Shown here: one piece after another, positions 14,251 to 26,149 of the stretch
How the letters are laid out: each line of letters opens with the position of its first letter
How positions within the stretch are numbered: position 1 is the first letter of the stretch
Source of the DNA: Tetracentron sinense
Taxonomy: Eukaryota > Streptophyta > Magnoliopsida > Trochodendrales > Trochodendraceae
Assembly: GCA_015143295.1 (NCBI GenBank)
Contig: CM026571.1
Span: 28,176,505 to 28,240,504 of the forward strand
DNA length: 64,000 nt
Direction of reading: 5' to 3'
The notes under the pieces: model-generated
What the model was told of the DNA's origin: nothing
Databases searched by the model: none
What the model saw: only the letters and a program-made list of their open reading frames with translations
Translations under genes and position numbers: made by a program

Positions 14251-15306
14251 ATGTTGATGATGGAAAATGATAAGATGACACGTGGAGGTAATTTCCTAGT
14301 CAGATCAAAACTTGAACTAGTCAGAAGCCACGTAGATCAAGATTATGACGATCTCAAAAGGTTCCATTACCTTAAAATACTTTTTACAAATTTTGAGTCA
14401 ATAGCGTATCAGATATTTGTTTACACAATTTTGTGGTTTAAACATTGTTGAAGGCATAATAAGTCTTCGGGTATTAATTACTGACGCCTTTCTCAGCTTG
14501 AGTAATATTTTACAGATACTTCAGATAAACTTTTGATCTTGATAAAAGCTCAAAGGATTCGAAAGGTTCAGATACCTTAAAGTATGCCACGTTCGAGAAT
14601 AAGATCCGAACTACGAGCATACTGGATAACTCACTACGCATTCATAGTTTGAAGAAGCTGAGTAGTCAACAGATGATGTAGTCAAAGGAGAAGATTTTGA
14701 CTAACTGATAAGCTTTCAGAAATCAGATGGAAAGCTCAAAGGCGGTCTACTTTCCGTCAGGACCAAATTTTTCCTTGGTAAGATTTTAGGAAAATCAGAT
14801 TACTAAATGTATTCTAATGCCATTATGATATCTTATTCTTCAAGACAGGTCTTGAATCAATGGCGTTGCGAGCTGATGCTGATCAGAAGCTCGAAGGAGT
14901 AATACTCCAATTGGACGAAAGACGGTTACTGGTTCAGCCTTGTCTTCATAGGGATTCAGTAGAATGATATCACCATGCTCCCTATTGCCTTGTCAGGGGG
15001 TAAAGGCACAGATTGTCTTCCTCGTGGGAATGGGCGTGCGTGTTCCCCCCATCTCCTATTCTAGCAAAGTACGGATTACTTCCTGGGCTGACAGTCAGGA
15101 GGGAATTTTGGGATGGATCATGCCCCATTTCCTTGTGGGCTATTGGAGGGAATCGAGGCCTCCATAGTCCCATTCTCTCGTACTAGATGATTAAGGCTTG
15201 ACGGTGGATATTGCATCCACCCTGAGAATAGTGCCCTTGTTCAGCACTTATGATTTCTTTAGACAAGGTATCCTAAAGGCTTATGACCTGCCTTTGGTGT
15301 ACGATG

Positions 15307-15309
<3 letters not shown>

Positions 15310-15351
<42 letters not shown>
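15310..15351. repeat. (TA)n microsatellite
   Basis: About 21 uninterrupted TA dinucleotides. Confidence 0.95.
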
Positions 15352-15354
<3 letters not shown>

Positions 15355-15609
15355 TATGTATCTGGGAGAGGATTATGAGATGTGGTCTAGAGGGCTAGGA
15401 GGGAATTTGTTAAAATAGATAAACTCCTTTTTAAAAGTAGTTTACTATTTTAACCTTTAAAGTATGCATCCAAAAGATTGTTTGGGTCATAACAGCTTAT
15501 AGGATTAAGTCATAATTGGAAGTCGGTTATGATGGTTTGATGAGCGGACAACTCTTTTCTAAAAACACGTGATATTTAACAGATAAGTTTCCTTTAACAT
15601 ATGACAGTT

Positions 15610-15745
15610 ACTTTTAATAGAATCCATCCTTTTGTTAATAGAAAGGCTCCATTTGATAGATTCTGTCCATTTTGTTAACAGAAAGGCTCCATTAAATGGA
15701 TTCTGTTTTCTTTCTAATAGATTGACTCCTTTTAACAGATTACAG
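15610..15745 (+). repeat. Short direct repeats upstream of a TATA box
   Basis: Three degenerate copies of a roughly 45-bp unit with GTTAAYAGAAAGGCTCCAT and GATTCTGT cores end about 80 bp before the TATA box at 15828. The placement suggests LTR promoter repeats, but that is inference. Confidence 0.6.
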
Positions 15746-15827
15746 TTGTCACACGTCCAAAATTAGTTAAACGTCACATCAAAGATTATTTTAATATTTT
15801 ATTAAATTAAAAAAAAATGATTTTCTT

Positions 15828-15837
15828 CTATAAATAG
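15828..15837 (+). promoter_or_regulatory. TATA box (CTATAAATAG)
   Basis: Canonical plant TATA sequence about 80 bp downstream of the direct repeats, within a retroelement-like region. Confidence 0.5.
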
Positions 15838-16330
15838 GAGGCATCTTCTCCATAAAGATTATTATGATTCCTTGGGGGGAAAAACCAGATTTTCGGAGAT
15901 TGAAGAATTGGAATTAGGATTTTTGGAGGGAAAAGAAATAGGATTGTAGAGTGTTCTTAGGAAAAGTCTGCCAGTTCATCGAGTGTTCTTCATTGTTCCT
16001 TCTTCTCTCCCCCTAGATCATTTCCATTTTCTTTCCTTTATTCTCTATTCTCATCTTTCAGGAAACCTGGAGAAGTGCAATCATGGCAAAAACTACTTCA
16101 GGCTTTCAAATCACCTAGAAATACTTTAGAGGCAAAGCTTGAAAGTTGAAATAGTTGTCTGAAAGCTCGAAGATGATGATCTTGTTAAAGAACTTGAAGA
16201 CGATCCAATCATTTAAAAGTTGAACAGTCGTCCTGCTCAGCAAGCTTTCAAATCCTCGGATCCAACAATGTTTTAAAATGCCTAAATTATCCCTGAAATA
16301 CCAGTAACAGTAATTTTTTTTACCCACTTG

Positions 16331-17054
16331 TTAGCTGGAGTTAGGTTCTAACCAGACATGTTAGCTAGAGTGAAAGGTAGCCCTGACTTGAAGTTTCTTC
16401 TCATGACTTAGTCTAAAGAAATCTCTGCTGATCACGTTTTTGATGAATTAGAGCTTGCAATATGAGACATTAAAATTTTCATGTAGAAGATTTGAGTACG
16501 TAAGTACTCTTTCACATAAAAGATTTGAAGATCTGCTTAATTTCATAAAGAAAGTTTCACTTTAGAGTAGCATAGTTATTGAGTCTTGACTCTTGAGTAC
16601 ACAAGTGCAAGCTTTGTAACTATTTTGAAGATATGAAGTAACATGGATTGCTTGCAGTCTCATGCTCACCCAAAGGACCTTTCGTAATCTTCATCTTAGT
16701 GATCATAACATCCAACAGAAAATACCTGCTTGAGACAACCTAAATCTTCAAACTGGTACCACCTTTGGTGGATGAAGAAGAAACCCATTTCCCCATTTTA
16801 GTTTCAAAGAAAGACAAACATGCAATTATAAGCATAAAAAGGGAAACCCCACATCAAAATTACTCAGTTTTTTCTTGTGGAGACAAAAGAGAGAGAAGCA
16901 AAAACTTCGGCCTAATTTACATGCAATTACAGACACACCCCATTACTGAGAACACTCAACAAAGAATCAAAGAAAGAAAAAACAGAGAAAAAATGGATTT
17001 AAATGAAGAAGGAAATGACAATTAGCAATACTAGTAGTTCAAAGTTTTTGATCT
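16331..17054. other. No gene recognised; 3' flank of the AT-hook relic
   Basis: AT-rich unique-looking DNA. On the minus strand 16750-17054 would be the 3' untranslated and downstream part of the AT-hook gene relic. No conserved coding frame or RNA gene is seen. Confidence 0.4.
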
Positions 17055-17110
17055 CAATTAAAGTCCACTGCAGCAATTGGTGTCTTCACCTTAGGCGGCC
17101 TACCCAGTAT
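17055..17110 (-). pseudogene. Multi-AT-hook protein relic, C-terminal part
   Basis: The minus strand encodes LGRPPKVKTPIAAVDFN followed by TGA (17055-17057). GRPPK is an AT-hook core. The copia element separates this piece from its upstream part at 24671. The codons continue in phase on the other side of the insertion and GTAT is repeated at both edges (17107-17110 and 24671-24674), so the two pieces were one exon. AT-hook proteins bind the minor groove of AT-rich DNA in chromatin. Which gene family this is (HMGA-like or another plant AT-hook protein) cannot be decided. Confidence 0.7.
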
Positions 17111-18151
17111 TGTTGGGATATTGGTAATAATTGTTGTATGTTATAATTTATATATATGCAAATTACAGAATTCTAAAAAACAATTACAGAACATACAATC
17201 AATGATAATAGAACAGAGAATTAAAAGGCAGTGCACATTACTGACTGAGGCTTGAATTTGATTCAATGTCCTTAAGACAATATTGCCCCGCACAGGTGGT
17301 CACAGCCTACAGCAACTTGTCTCCCAAGATACAACAGTCTCGTTCTGGGTACTACCACTAGAAACCCGAGGACACAGCGAACCAGTGATGTTTAGTACTC
17401 TCTCTTGACTGATATGCAGATGACAGAATGCAAAAGAAGATGGAAAACTAGGGAGTAGAAGATCTGATTTTTGTACTCTAGAAAATGCAGTAGAAAAGCC
17501 TTAAATAATATGCTAAGGAGACTGTCCAGAATGGTCATGTCTCTTGGGTTTCAATTTAAATCCAACAGACATGACTGTTGGATTAAAAAGCTATTGGGTA
17601 TAACTGTATAAGTTGAATGGGCTTTGGCCCAATAAAAAATAAATATAGGGGCCAGGCTTTAAGGCCCACAAAGTAACCAAACCAAACCAACCCAAGCCAG
17701 CCGGCCGGCCGGATCGGATCGGACTCGGACACGAGCACGGGCCGGGTCGGCGGCGGCATGCGTGTGTGTGGGTGGTTCCACTATGGAGCATGGGCTCACT
17801 CTTTCGCAAAATTTGGGTGCCCAAAGGGCCCACCCTTTACTCCAAGGTAATGGTATATAAACCAAACAATGGTTTCACTAATTTTCCGATGTGGGACTAT
17901 TATTCTATACCATTCTTCAACTTACAACACATGCTTAAGTGGCCCACTTTGAGATTAATTTCTCATTCACCACTTCACTATTTTGGACAAGTAAATATAC
18001 CACGTTAATCTCCTCATGGAGGAGAACACGGATCCACTTTGACCCGCTTCAAAACCCTTGTGGGTCCCACTTATTTTTTGGGTCAAAGGTTGTAAAAAAC
18101 AGGTTTTCCAAACCACCCAGAATTTTTCCAAAACAGATTTATTTCCCAACA
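17111..18151 (-). repeat. 3' LTR of the copia element
   Basis: Starts TGTTGGGATATTGG and ends TTTCCCAACA. It pairs with 23653-24670 along its length. Confidence 0.95.
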
Positions 18152-21100
18152 ATCCTCACATGAATGAGAATTCCTAGACAGAACACAGAATATATGCAGA
18201 CACTAAAAGAGAGTACAAGTGAAAAGTTACTGAATCGGGAAAGGTAGCTTTTGGCCTTGAACCTTCCTTAGTGAAGTACTATCGGATTTACTGGCTATCC
18301 AGTGAACATGATGTCTTGAACTGTTCAGCCATAGTGTAAACCAAGACAATAGAACTCACACATTTTGAACACCTTTGGTTCTCATGGTTGTGTTCATTTT
18401 GGCCTTGAACAACTCCTGATTTTTTCATAAGTGCTCTTAAAGAATTTTGCCTTTAAAAAAAAAAAAAATTCTTATAGAAGAGGCCCCTCTTCACACTTAT
18501 ATAGGTTATCTCTTATCAAGAGTATCTCATCATACCCCACTTGGATTTCTAAGATATAAGAATCATTAAAAGCTTTGCTTACCCTAGATTCTTTCACTGT
18601 TTCATCATAGAAATGTGATGAAGAAATTTATTCTTCACAGTGACATTACTGAGTTACACATAATTAGGTTGTCCCTTTAAACCTAGATCTTTGGATCTCC
18701 AGTTAGCTAGGTTGGGTTTCTATTATGTCGACTATTTAGATATAGGCTTTAGTCCAATTCCCCTCGATGATTTATACACTTGCTCTAAAGTCAAACCTTT
18801 GGTTAATGGATCTGCTATGTTATTCTTTGACTTTACATAATCAATGGAAATGATTCCATTTGAGAGCAACTGTTTCACGGTATTGTGTCTTCGACGTATA
18901 TGTCGAGATTTACCGTTATACATACTGTTTTCTGCCCTTCCAATCGTAGATTGATTATCGCAATGTATGCAGATAGCTAACACAGGTTTTGGCCAACTTG
19001 AAATATCTTCTAAAAAGTGACAAAGCCATTCTGTTTCTTCACCAGCTTTATCTAAAACTATAAACTCAGATTCCATAGTGGATCTAGCTATACATGTCTG
19101 TTTAGAAGATTTCCAAGATACCGATGCACCTCCAAGTTTAAAGACAAATCCACTAGTTGATTTTGAGTCTTTAGTATCAGATATCCAATTTGCATCACTA
19201 TACCCTTCAAGTACAGCTGGATATCTTGTATAATGCAATCTATAGTTTTGGGTATATCTCAAATATTTGATAATCCTAACTATTGCCTTCCAGTAGTCTT
19301 CCCCTGGATTGCTTGTATATCAACTCAGTTTGCTGACTGAGTAAGCTATATCAGGTCTGTAGTTCATGAGATACATTACACTACCAATGATCCGAAAATA
19401 CTCCAACTGGGATATTTCTTGTCCAGTATTCTTACTTAGATGTAAATTTACATCTACTGGTGTTTTTGCAAGACTTTTATCATCCTTGATAAATCTTTCA
19501 AGGGTCTTCTTAATGTAATGAGATTAAGATAAGATGAGTTGTTCAGATGTTCTAGTAATTTTAATTCCTAGAATTATATCTGCAACACCTAGATCTTTTA
19601 TGTCAAATCTTTTATTTAACATCCTTTTGGTAGATTGAATGATTTCATTACTGCTACCTATGATTAATATATCATCCACATAAAGACAAACAATGACATA
19701 AGCTTTTTCAGTGCTTTTGACATAAACACATTTATCGCACTCATTAATCCTGAAATCATTTGACATCATAACATTGTCAAATTTCTCATGCCATTGTTTA
19801 GGAGTTTGTTTTAATCCATAGAGGGATTTAACAAGTTTATATACTTTCTTTTCTTGGTTACTTGTCATGAAACCTTCAGGTTGTTACAAGTAGATCTCTT
19901 CATTCAAATCACCATTTAAGAAAACAGTTTTTACATCCATTTAATATATCTCTAAGTTGTTAACAGCAACAATAGCTATTAACATACGGATGAATGTTAT
20001 CCTTGTAACTGGTGAATAAGTATCGAAATAATCGTTACCTTCCTTGTGCTTTTAGCTCTTTACTACAAGTCTTGCTTTGTATTTGTCAATCGTTCTATTA
20101 GCTTTCATCTCCTTCTTGAATATCCATTTACATCCTAATGGTTTATTCCCTGAAGGAAGATCCACCAATTCCTAAGTATGATTTTGCATGATGGACTCGA
20201 TTTCACTATTTATAGTCTCTTTCCAAGATGGTGCTTCTGGAGAAGACATGGCTTCTTTAAAGCTTTGAGGCTTATTTTCCAACAAATAAGTTAGAAAATC
20301 AGGACCGAAAGATGTAGTAGTTTTTGCTCTTTTACTACGCTTTGGTTCATCTTCATTCTCCTTATCTATAGACTCTTGATCTATATTTTCTTGATGATCA
20401 CTATTAATAGTGTCATGTATCCATTTTATAGGATTATGTTCTTGTACAACCTTACAAGGAAATATAGTTTCGAAGAAAGATGCATTCCTTGATTCCATTA
20501 TCATATTGACATGTATATCAGGAATATTTGACTTGTGTACAAGAAACCGATATGCACTGCTATTGTAAGCATATCCAATGAAGATGCAATCCACTGTCTT
20601 TGGTCCTATCTTAACCTTCTTAGGAGCAGAAACTGCTACCTTTGCTAGACACCCCCCACACTTTTAAGTATTTGTAGGAAGGTCTTCGACCATTTCACAA
20701 CTCATAGGGTGTCTTTTCTATTTTCTTGTGGGGTAGTTTGTTAAGAATATAATTAGTAGATAAGACTGCTTCCCCCACAAGTTATGAGGCAAACCTGAAC
20801 TGATCAATTATGTATTCATCATTTCCTTTAGAGTTTGGTTTTTGCGTTCAGAAATACCGTTCTGTTCAGGTGAGTAAGGAGCGGTTCTTTGATGAATTAT
20901 GTCATGTTCTTTACAGAACTCATCAAATGGTGACACCTATTCACCCCTTCTATTGCTTCTTAGCATCTTAATTTTTTGGTTAAGTTGATTTTCAACTTTA
21001 CTTTTATAAAGTTTGAACATATCCAAAGCCTCATCTTTGTTACTTCGCAAATAGATATGACAGTACCTTGTGCAATCATCAATGAAGGTGATGAAATATT

Positions 21101-22739
21101 TTTTCCCACCTCTTGTTTGTACAAATTTTAAATCACAGATATCACTGTGAATCAACCCTAAAGGTTCAGTACTTCTTTCAATTGAGTGAAAGAAGTTCTG
21201 GATAATTTGAATTCCACACAAATTTCACATTTATTATTTGAATCAAATTTAATTTTTGGAATTAAATCTGAATTAGCACGTCTACGTAATGAATCAGAAT
21301 TTGCATGTCCTAGTCTAGCATGCTATAAATCAAATGACTCAAGCATATAAACAGAAGAACTAGCTTTATTATTATTGTTATTACCCGAAGGTATCACAGT
21401 CATTACATTCAGTTTGAATAATCCTTCACAGAGATATCCTCTGCCAACATACATCCCATTTTTAGTCAGAACAAATTTGTCTAACTTAAAGACTAACTTG
21501 AAACTATTCTTACTAAGAAGTGCTCCTGAAACAAGATTCTTTCTGATGTCTGGTACATACAAGACATCATTCAAGGTAAGCCCCGAAGTCATCTTCAGAA
21601 CAACCTTCCCGGATCCTTGAACAGTTGAAGTAGATGAGTTTCCCATGTAGAGTTTTTCTACTGCAGTAACTCTATGATAGTTACTGAATGCACTCCTATT
21701 TGAACAGATATATCGAGTTGCTCCAGTATCTACCCACCATTGTTTGAGATTCAGCATTATATTTACTTCTGAAATAACTGCTGACAGGTGCATATCTGAA
21801 ACATCATCAGTGATGTTCTCTACTTCAGTAATGTGAGCCTGAGTTGATTCTTTCTTGGATTTCCCTTGGAAGTTCCGGTTTCTGCAGTTCTTAGCCACAT
21901 ACCCTGACCTGTTATAGATGTAGCAAAGGCCCTTGAACCTTTTCTGTTGCTTGCCTTTTTGCTTCTGACTTGAACCTGCTTCAAAATGGTTCCTCTTCTT
22001 GGACTTATGTTCCACCACATCGGCCTTTGATTCAAGAACTTGTTTTCCAGCCTTTCTTTCATATACTCTATTATCTTCCTCAATTCTGAGTCGGATAATT
22101 AAGTCATCTACCCCTATTTCTTTTCGCTTGTGCTTAAGATAATTTTTGAAGTCCTTCCAAGATAGAGACAACTTCTCAATTACAGTAGCAACTTGGAATG
22201 ATTCACTTATCATCATTCCTTCTGCATGGATCTCATAAATGATCAATTGGAGGTCTTGGACTTGGCTTATCACAGTTCTTGAATCAACCATTTTGAAATC
22301 AAGAAATTTGCCAACCACGAATTTCTTCATCCCGACATCCCCAGTCTTGGATTTCTTGTCCAAGGACTCCCATAATTCTTTAGCGGTCTTAATTGGACTA
22401 TATACATTGTATAATGCATTGTCCAAGCCGTTCAAGATGTAGTTCTTGCACAAGAAATCAGCATGTTTCCATGCTTTAATTGTAGCAACTGTCATCCGAT
22501 CTGATTTATCCTCTTTCAGGGTAGGGGCATCCTCTTGCAAGAATCTTGCCAAATTCAAGGTGGTCAGATAGAACAACATCATTTACTGCCATCTCTTGAA
22601 ATCCGTTCCATTAAATTTCTCAGGTTTTTCACCATGAGCAATGGGGCATGCAGTGGGAATAGTTAGCACTTGTGCCACAATTGGAGTAGGAACAATAGTC
22701 TTTCCGATAGTCATGTATGTTTTGATGACTGTAAAATAA

Positions 22740-23652
22740 TAATATAAAATAAGATTCTAGACTTTTAACTAATCACAGAAATGAAGATTACTAATGTAGT
22801 AATCTAACTTCACAATGCAGATTTTATCAATGTAGAATTCTAAATTTCAGATTACAGAAATGCAGAAATTCAAAATCAGAATTCCAATTCCAAAAGTTGA
22901 AAACAGAATTAGAAATTGAAGTAATCTAAATGTAGAATTTACTGGTGCAGATTTTGAACATGCAGATTGCAGAATTTAAAATGTAGATTTTATGAATTAC
23001 AGATTTCAAATCTAAGAAAATGAAATATCAGATTTTAATTTTAGATTTAAAAAATTGCAGATTCAAATTTATAGAATTGTAAAGTGTAGTAAATTAATTG
23101 CAGAATTAAAATTGGAGAATTATAAAAAAAAATTTTAAGAGGCATAATCTAACATTGCAGAATTCTGTTAAGTGTAGAATTTAAATGCAGAATGTAGAAT
23201 TTGCAAATTGCATAATTTTAACAATGTAGTGCAGAATTTGAATTCTAAAGTGCAGATTTTAAATTGCAGTATTTCAGAATCCAGAATTAAAAGTGCAGAT
23301 TTCGGAATTTGAAATAGCAATATGCAGAATTCTAATTCGAAATTGCAATTTTAAAATGTGTAGAATTCTGTACAGATTCTAAAACTCCAGAATTAATAAG
23401 TGCAGAATCTAAAACTGAATTGCAGAATTTAAAGTATAGAATCTGAAATTCCAAAATATGAATTTCAGTATTCTAAATGCAGAATTTAATTTTACAGAAT
23501 TCAAATTTCAGATTCAGAATTACAGTATTTCAAATTGTAGAATTTGAAACTGTAATTACAGAAATTGGAATACAAAATTTCAGCAGACAGTACAGAATAT
23601 TGTAATTTGCAACAGTAAGAATAATATACAACAACAATACTGTCTTAAGAAT
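22740..23652. repeat. Degenerate TGCAGAATT-rich leader of the copia element
   Basis: About 0.9 kb between the 5' LTR and gag consists of dozens of irregular variants of TGCAGAATTTAAA-like words. The period is not fixed. There is no coding frame. Confidence 0.8.
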
Positions 23653-24670
23653 TGTTGGAGATATTGGTAATAATTACTGTATGTTATAATTTATATATAT
23701 GCAAATTACAGAATTCTAAAAAAAAATTACCGAACATACAATCAATGATAATAGAACATAAAATTAAAAAGCAGTGCACTTTACTGACTGAGGCTTGAAT
23801 TTGATTCAATGTCCTTAAGACAATATTACCCCGCACAGGTGGTCACGGGCTACAGCAACTTGTCTCCCAAGATACAACAGTCTCGTCCTGGGTACTAACA
23901 CTAGAAACTCGAGGACACAGCGAACCAGTTATGTTTAGTACTCTCTCTTGACTAATATGTAGATGATAGAATGCAGAAGAAGATGGAAAACTAGGGAGTA
24001 GAAGATCTAATTTTCGTACTCTAGAAAATGCAGCAGAAAAACCTTAAATAATATGCTAAGGAGGCTGTCCAGAATGGTCATGTCTCTTAGGTTTCAGTTT
24101 AAATTCAACAGACATGACTGTTGGATTAAAAAGCTGTTGGGTAAAACTGTATAAGTTGAATGGGCTTTGGCCCAGCAAAAAATAAATATAGGGGCCAGGC
24201 TTTAAGGCCCACAAAGTAACAAAACCAAACCAAATTAAGCCAGCCGGACCCGGACACGGGTCTGGTCGGTGGTGGCGCGCGCGTGTGTGGTTGGTTTCAC
24301 CATAGAGCATAGGCTCACTCCTTCTCAAAATTTGGGTGCCCAAAGGGCCCACCCTTTACTCCAAGGTAATGGTATATAAACCATAAAATGGTTTCAATAA
24401 TTTTCCAATGTGAGACTATTATTCTATATCATTCTTCAACTTACAACACATGTTCAAGTGACCCACTTTGAGATTAATTTCTTATTCACCACTTCACTGT
24501 TTTGGACAAGTAAATATACCACGTTAATCTCCTCATGGAGGAGAACACGGATCCACTTTGACCTGCCTCAAAACCCTTGTGGGTCTCACTTATATTTTGG
24601 GTCAAAGTTTGTAAAAAACTGGTTTTCCAAACCGCCCAGAATTTTTCCAAAACAGATATATTTCCCAACA
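23653..24670 (-). repeat. 5' LTR of the copia element
   Basis: Starts TGTTGGAGATATTGG and ends TTTCCCAACA. It adjoins GTAT of the interrupted AT-hook exon. Confidence 0.95.
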
Positions 24671-24915
24671 GTATTCTCGGCGATCCAGTTGCTGTCGTTG
24701 TAGCTGCAGTCGTCGTCATTCGAGCCTTCTTTGGTGGAAGCCCATGCCCACGAGACTTCCCACTACCTGAAGAAACTTTCAACAGCTCAGCCACAGTTGA
24801 AGAGTCCCTTGGTTTGGGTAGTCAACCTCTTGGTCTCAGTAGTGAAATAACAGTCCCCGACAGCAATGGAAGCTTCGGCTTCGGCGGCCGGCCACGTCCC
24901 GTGTTGGTGGGGCAT
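24671..24915 (-). pseudogene. Multi-AT-hook protein relic, N-terminal part
   Basis: Read leftward from 24915, one frame gives TNTGRGRPPKPK, then LRPRG, an in-frame TGA, LPKPRDSSTVAELLKVSSG, KSRGHGLPPKKAR and TTTATGSPRI. Three AT-hook-like cores are visible (GRGRPPKPK, RPRG-x-LPKPR, RGHGLPPK), and a fourth lies beyond the copia insertion. The TGA falls where CGA (Arg) would complete the second hook, which fits decay of a methylated CpG. RGHGLPPK looks like a decayed RGRGRPPK. No ATG opens this frame here; the ATG near 24950 belongs to another frame. The copy looks dead even apart from the transposon. Confidence 0.65.
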
Positions 24916-25575
24916 CAGGATTTGGCCGCATGTAATTGTTCTTTGCCATGATTAGCTCTCCACTCTTTTTTAGTTCAAGTGGTGAAACAACAACAATGAG
25001 TGATCGGGCGGTAGATCTCCGTCCAAAGTAAGGATATGTATCACTTTTTAATCAAGACCCAATCTAGGGGAGCAATGAAAAACCCCTACATTTAAGAAAG
25101 CTAAGAAAGCACATAACTACATAAGCTATAATTTGTTTTGGTGAGAAGAAGTCTTGCTAGACTTGAGAGGCGTGTTAGACTTGAGAGGCGTGTTGAGTAG
25201 AGAAAGTTTTTGAGTGAAAAGGAAAAATGCTTTAACTCACAATAGCATATTTTCTGTTAATAGTGTTAACTTGACCAACCTGACAGGGGAGGGCAATGTA
25301 ATTTTAGAAACTAGAGGGGAGGTCTTTGCAATTTCACCAAACCATAAGGGAGGTAACTATAATTTACCCAAGATTTTATTGTTTCTGAAAAATAACTTTA
25401 GCAACACCTATTTTTATACTATTAACTTTTATATAAACCCATAGCTTCCAAATTAGGGATGTTAACTCATAAACCCTAAAAGAACTTTCGAGAAATTTTA
25501 ATTACTATATTTAATTTGTTTAACTCTCTTTTCTTACTATCTCAAGTTCTTCATCAAATCTACACCAGGAAGAAG

Positions 25576-25607
<32 letters not shown>

Positions 25608-25970
25608 TCATCAAATGAGATTATATTCTTTATTATTATCAAACATAGTAGATAATTTTTCCTCTATTGTTGCAGTTGAAAAGAGATATCAATTCAAGTG
25701 TGCCCCCCAAACCCTAGTTTTTTCTTTTAATTGTATTCTATATCTTTCTTTTACTCATTCTCTTTTTTTTATTATTTTATTTTATAGAGAATGAGAATTA
25801 TTTGGTGAAGATTTTTTAAACACACACTACTCACACACACACAGAGAATGATGAATGTTGATGAATGTCTGATTGAATGATTTGGAGTGCTATAGTGTTG
25901 ATGATTAATCATAGATTTTAGGCCTAGAATCAGCCTTAGGTTCAACTACATAAAACAGTTTAAATACAAA
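24916..25970. other. No gene recognised
   Basis: Low-complexity AT-rich DNA with a poly-A run at 25576-25602. No conserved frame, RNA gene or clear transposon end is seen. Upstream sequence of the AT-hook relic may be included. Confidence 0.4.
25576..25602. repeat. Poly-A tract
   Basis: About 27 consecutive A residues after AAGAAG. Confidence 0.95.
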
Positions 25971-26149
25971 GAGGAGCTCTGCTTCATGGCATTGAGCGGA
26001 GCTCCCCCATTTACATTGTGACAGTGGCAATGTTGTAATTATGTGTGTTGCAAAATTGTCTCAGGCTCTCTCAGTAATTACAACCGTGCCACTGCCCTAG
26101 TGTAAATAGGGGAGCTCCGCTTCAAAGCCGTGAAGCAGAACTCCGGCTC
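25971..26149. repeat. Foldback: 70-bp inverted repeat with short loop
   Basis: Arm 25971-26041 pairs with 26075-26149. Blocks shared by both arms include TTCTGCTTCA-type, GCGGAGCTCCCC and TTGTAATTA words. Pairing is estimated at 80-85% and the loop is about 33 bp. It is a MITE-like foldback or a decayed palindromic element. No target duplication is evident. Confidence 0.8.

Larger units (their letters stand above)
14251..16330 (+). mobile_element. LTR-like region with promoter features (limits uncertain)
   Basis: From TGTTGATGATGG the sequence resembles the start of a plant LTR. It contains short direct repeats, a TATA box at 15828-15837 and a following leader-like stretch. No paired LTR, duplication or conserved coding domain could be recognised. 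Reading frames of about 60-70 codons here (for example 14964-15173) show no family features. The right boundary is a guess. Confidence 0.35.
17111..24670 (-). mobile_element. Ty1/copia retrotransposon, two LTRs, broken
   Basis: LTRs at 17111-18151 (3') and 23653-24670 (5') both run TGTTGG to CCCAACA. Flanks share GTAT, or GTATT allowing one lost T. On the minus strand the order is 5' LTR, long repetitive leader (about 22740-23652), gag with a CCHC-like knuckle and an aspartic protease WVDTGAT motif (about 21.3-22.6 kb), integrase (about 20.2-21.2 kb), reverse transcriptase with YVDD (about 19.5-19.9 kb) and RNase H (about 18.7-19.3 kb). Gag-protease-integrase-RT-RNaseH order defines Ty1/copia; the lineage is not assigned. 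The coding region is broken in several places. By eye the LTRs differ by roughly 5-7%, pointing to an insertion of perhaps a few million years. Confidence 0.95.

Noticed and set aside
14964-15173. Overlapping frames of about 65 codons on both strands
   Set aside because: No recognisable domain, and both strands open over the same stretch within LTR-like DNA.
17107-24675. Exact 5-bp duplication for the copia element
   Set aside because: Only GTAT is exact. GTATT on both sides requires one T lost at the left edge, so a clean 5-bp duplication is not claimed.
24577-24951. 124-codon plus-strand frame beside the copia element
   Set aside because: It crosses the LTR edge and is antisense to the AT-hook relic, whose AT-hook cores give the better explanation.
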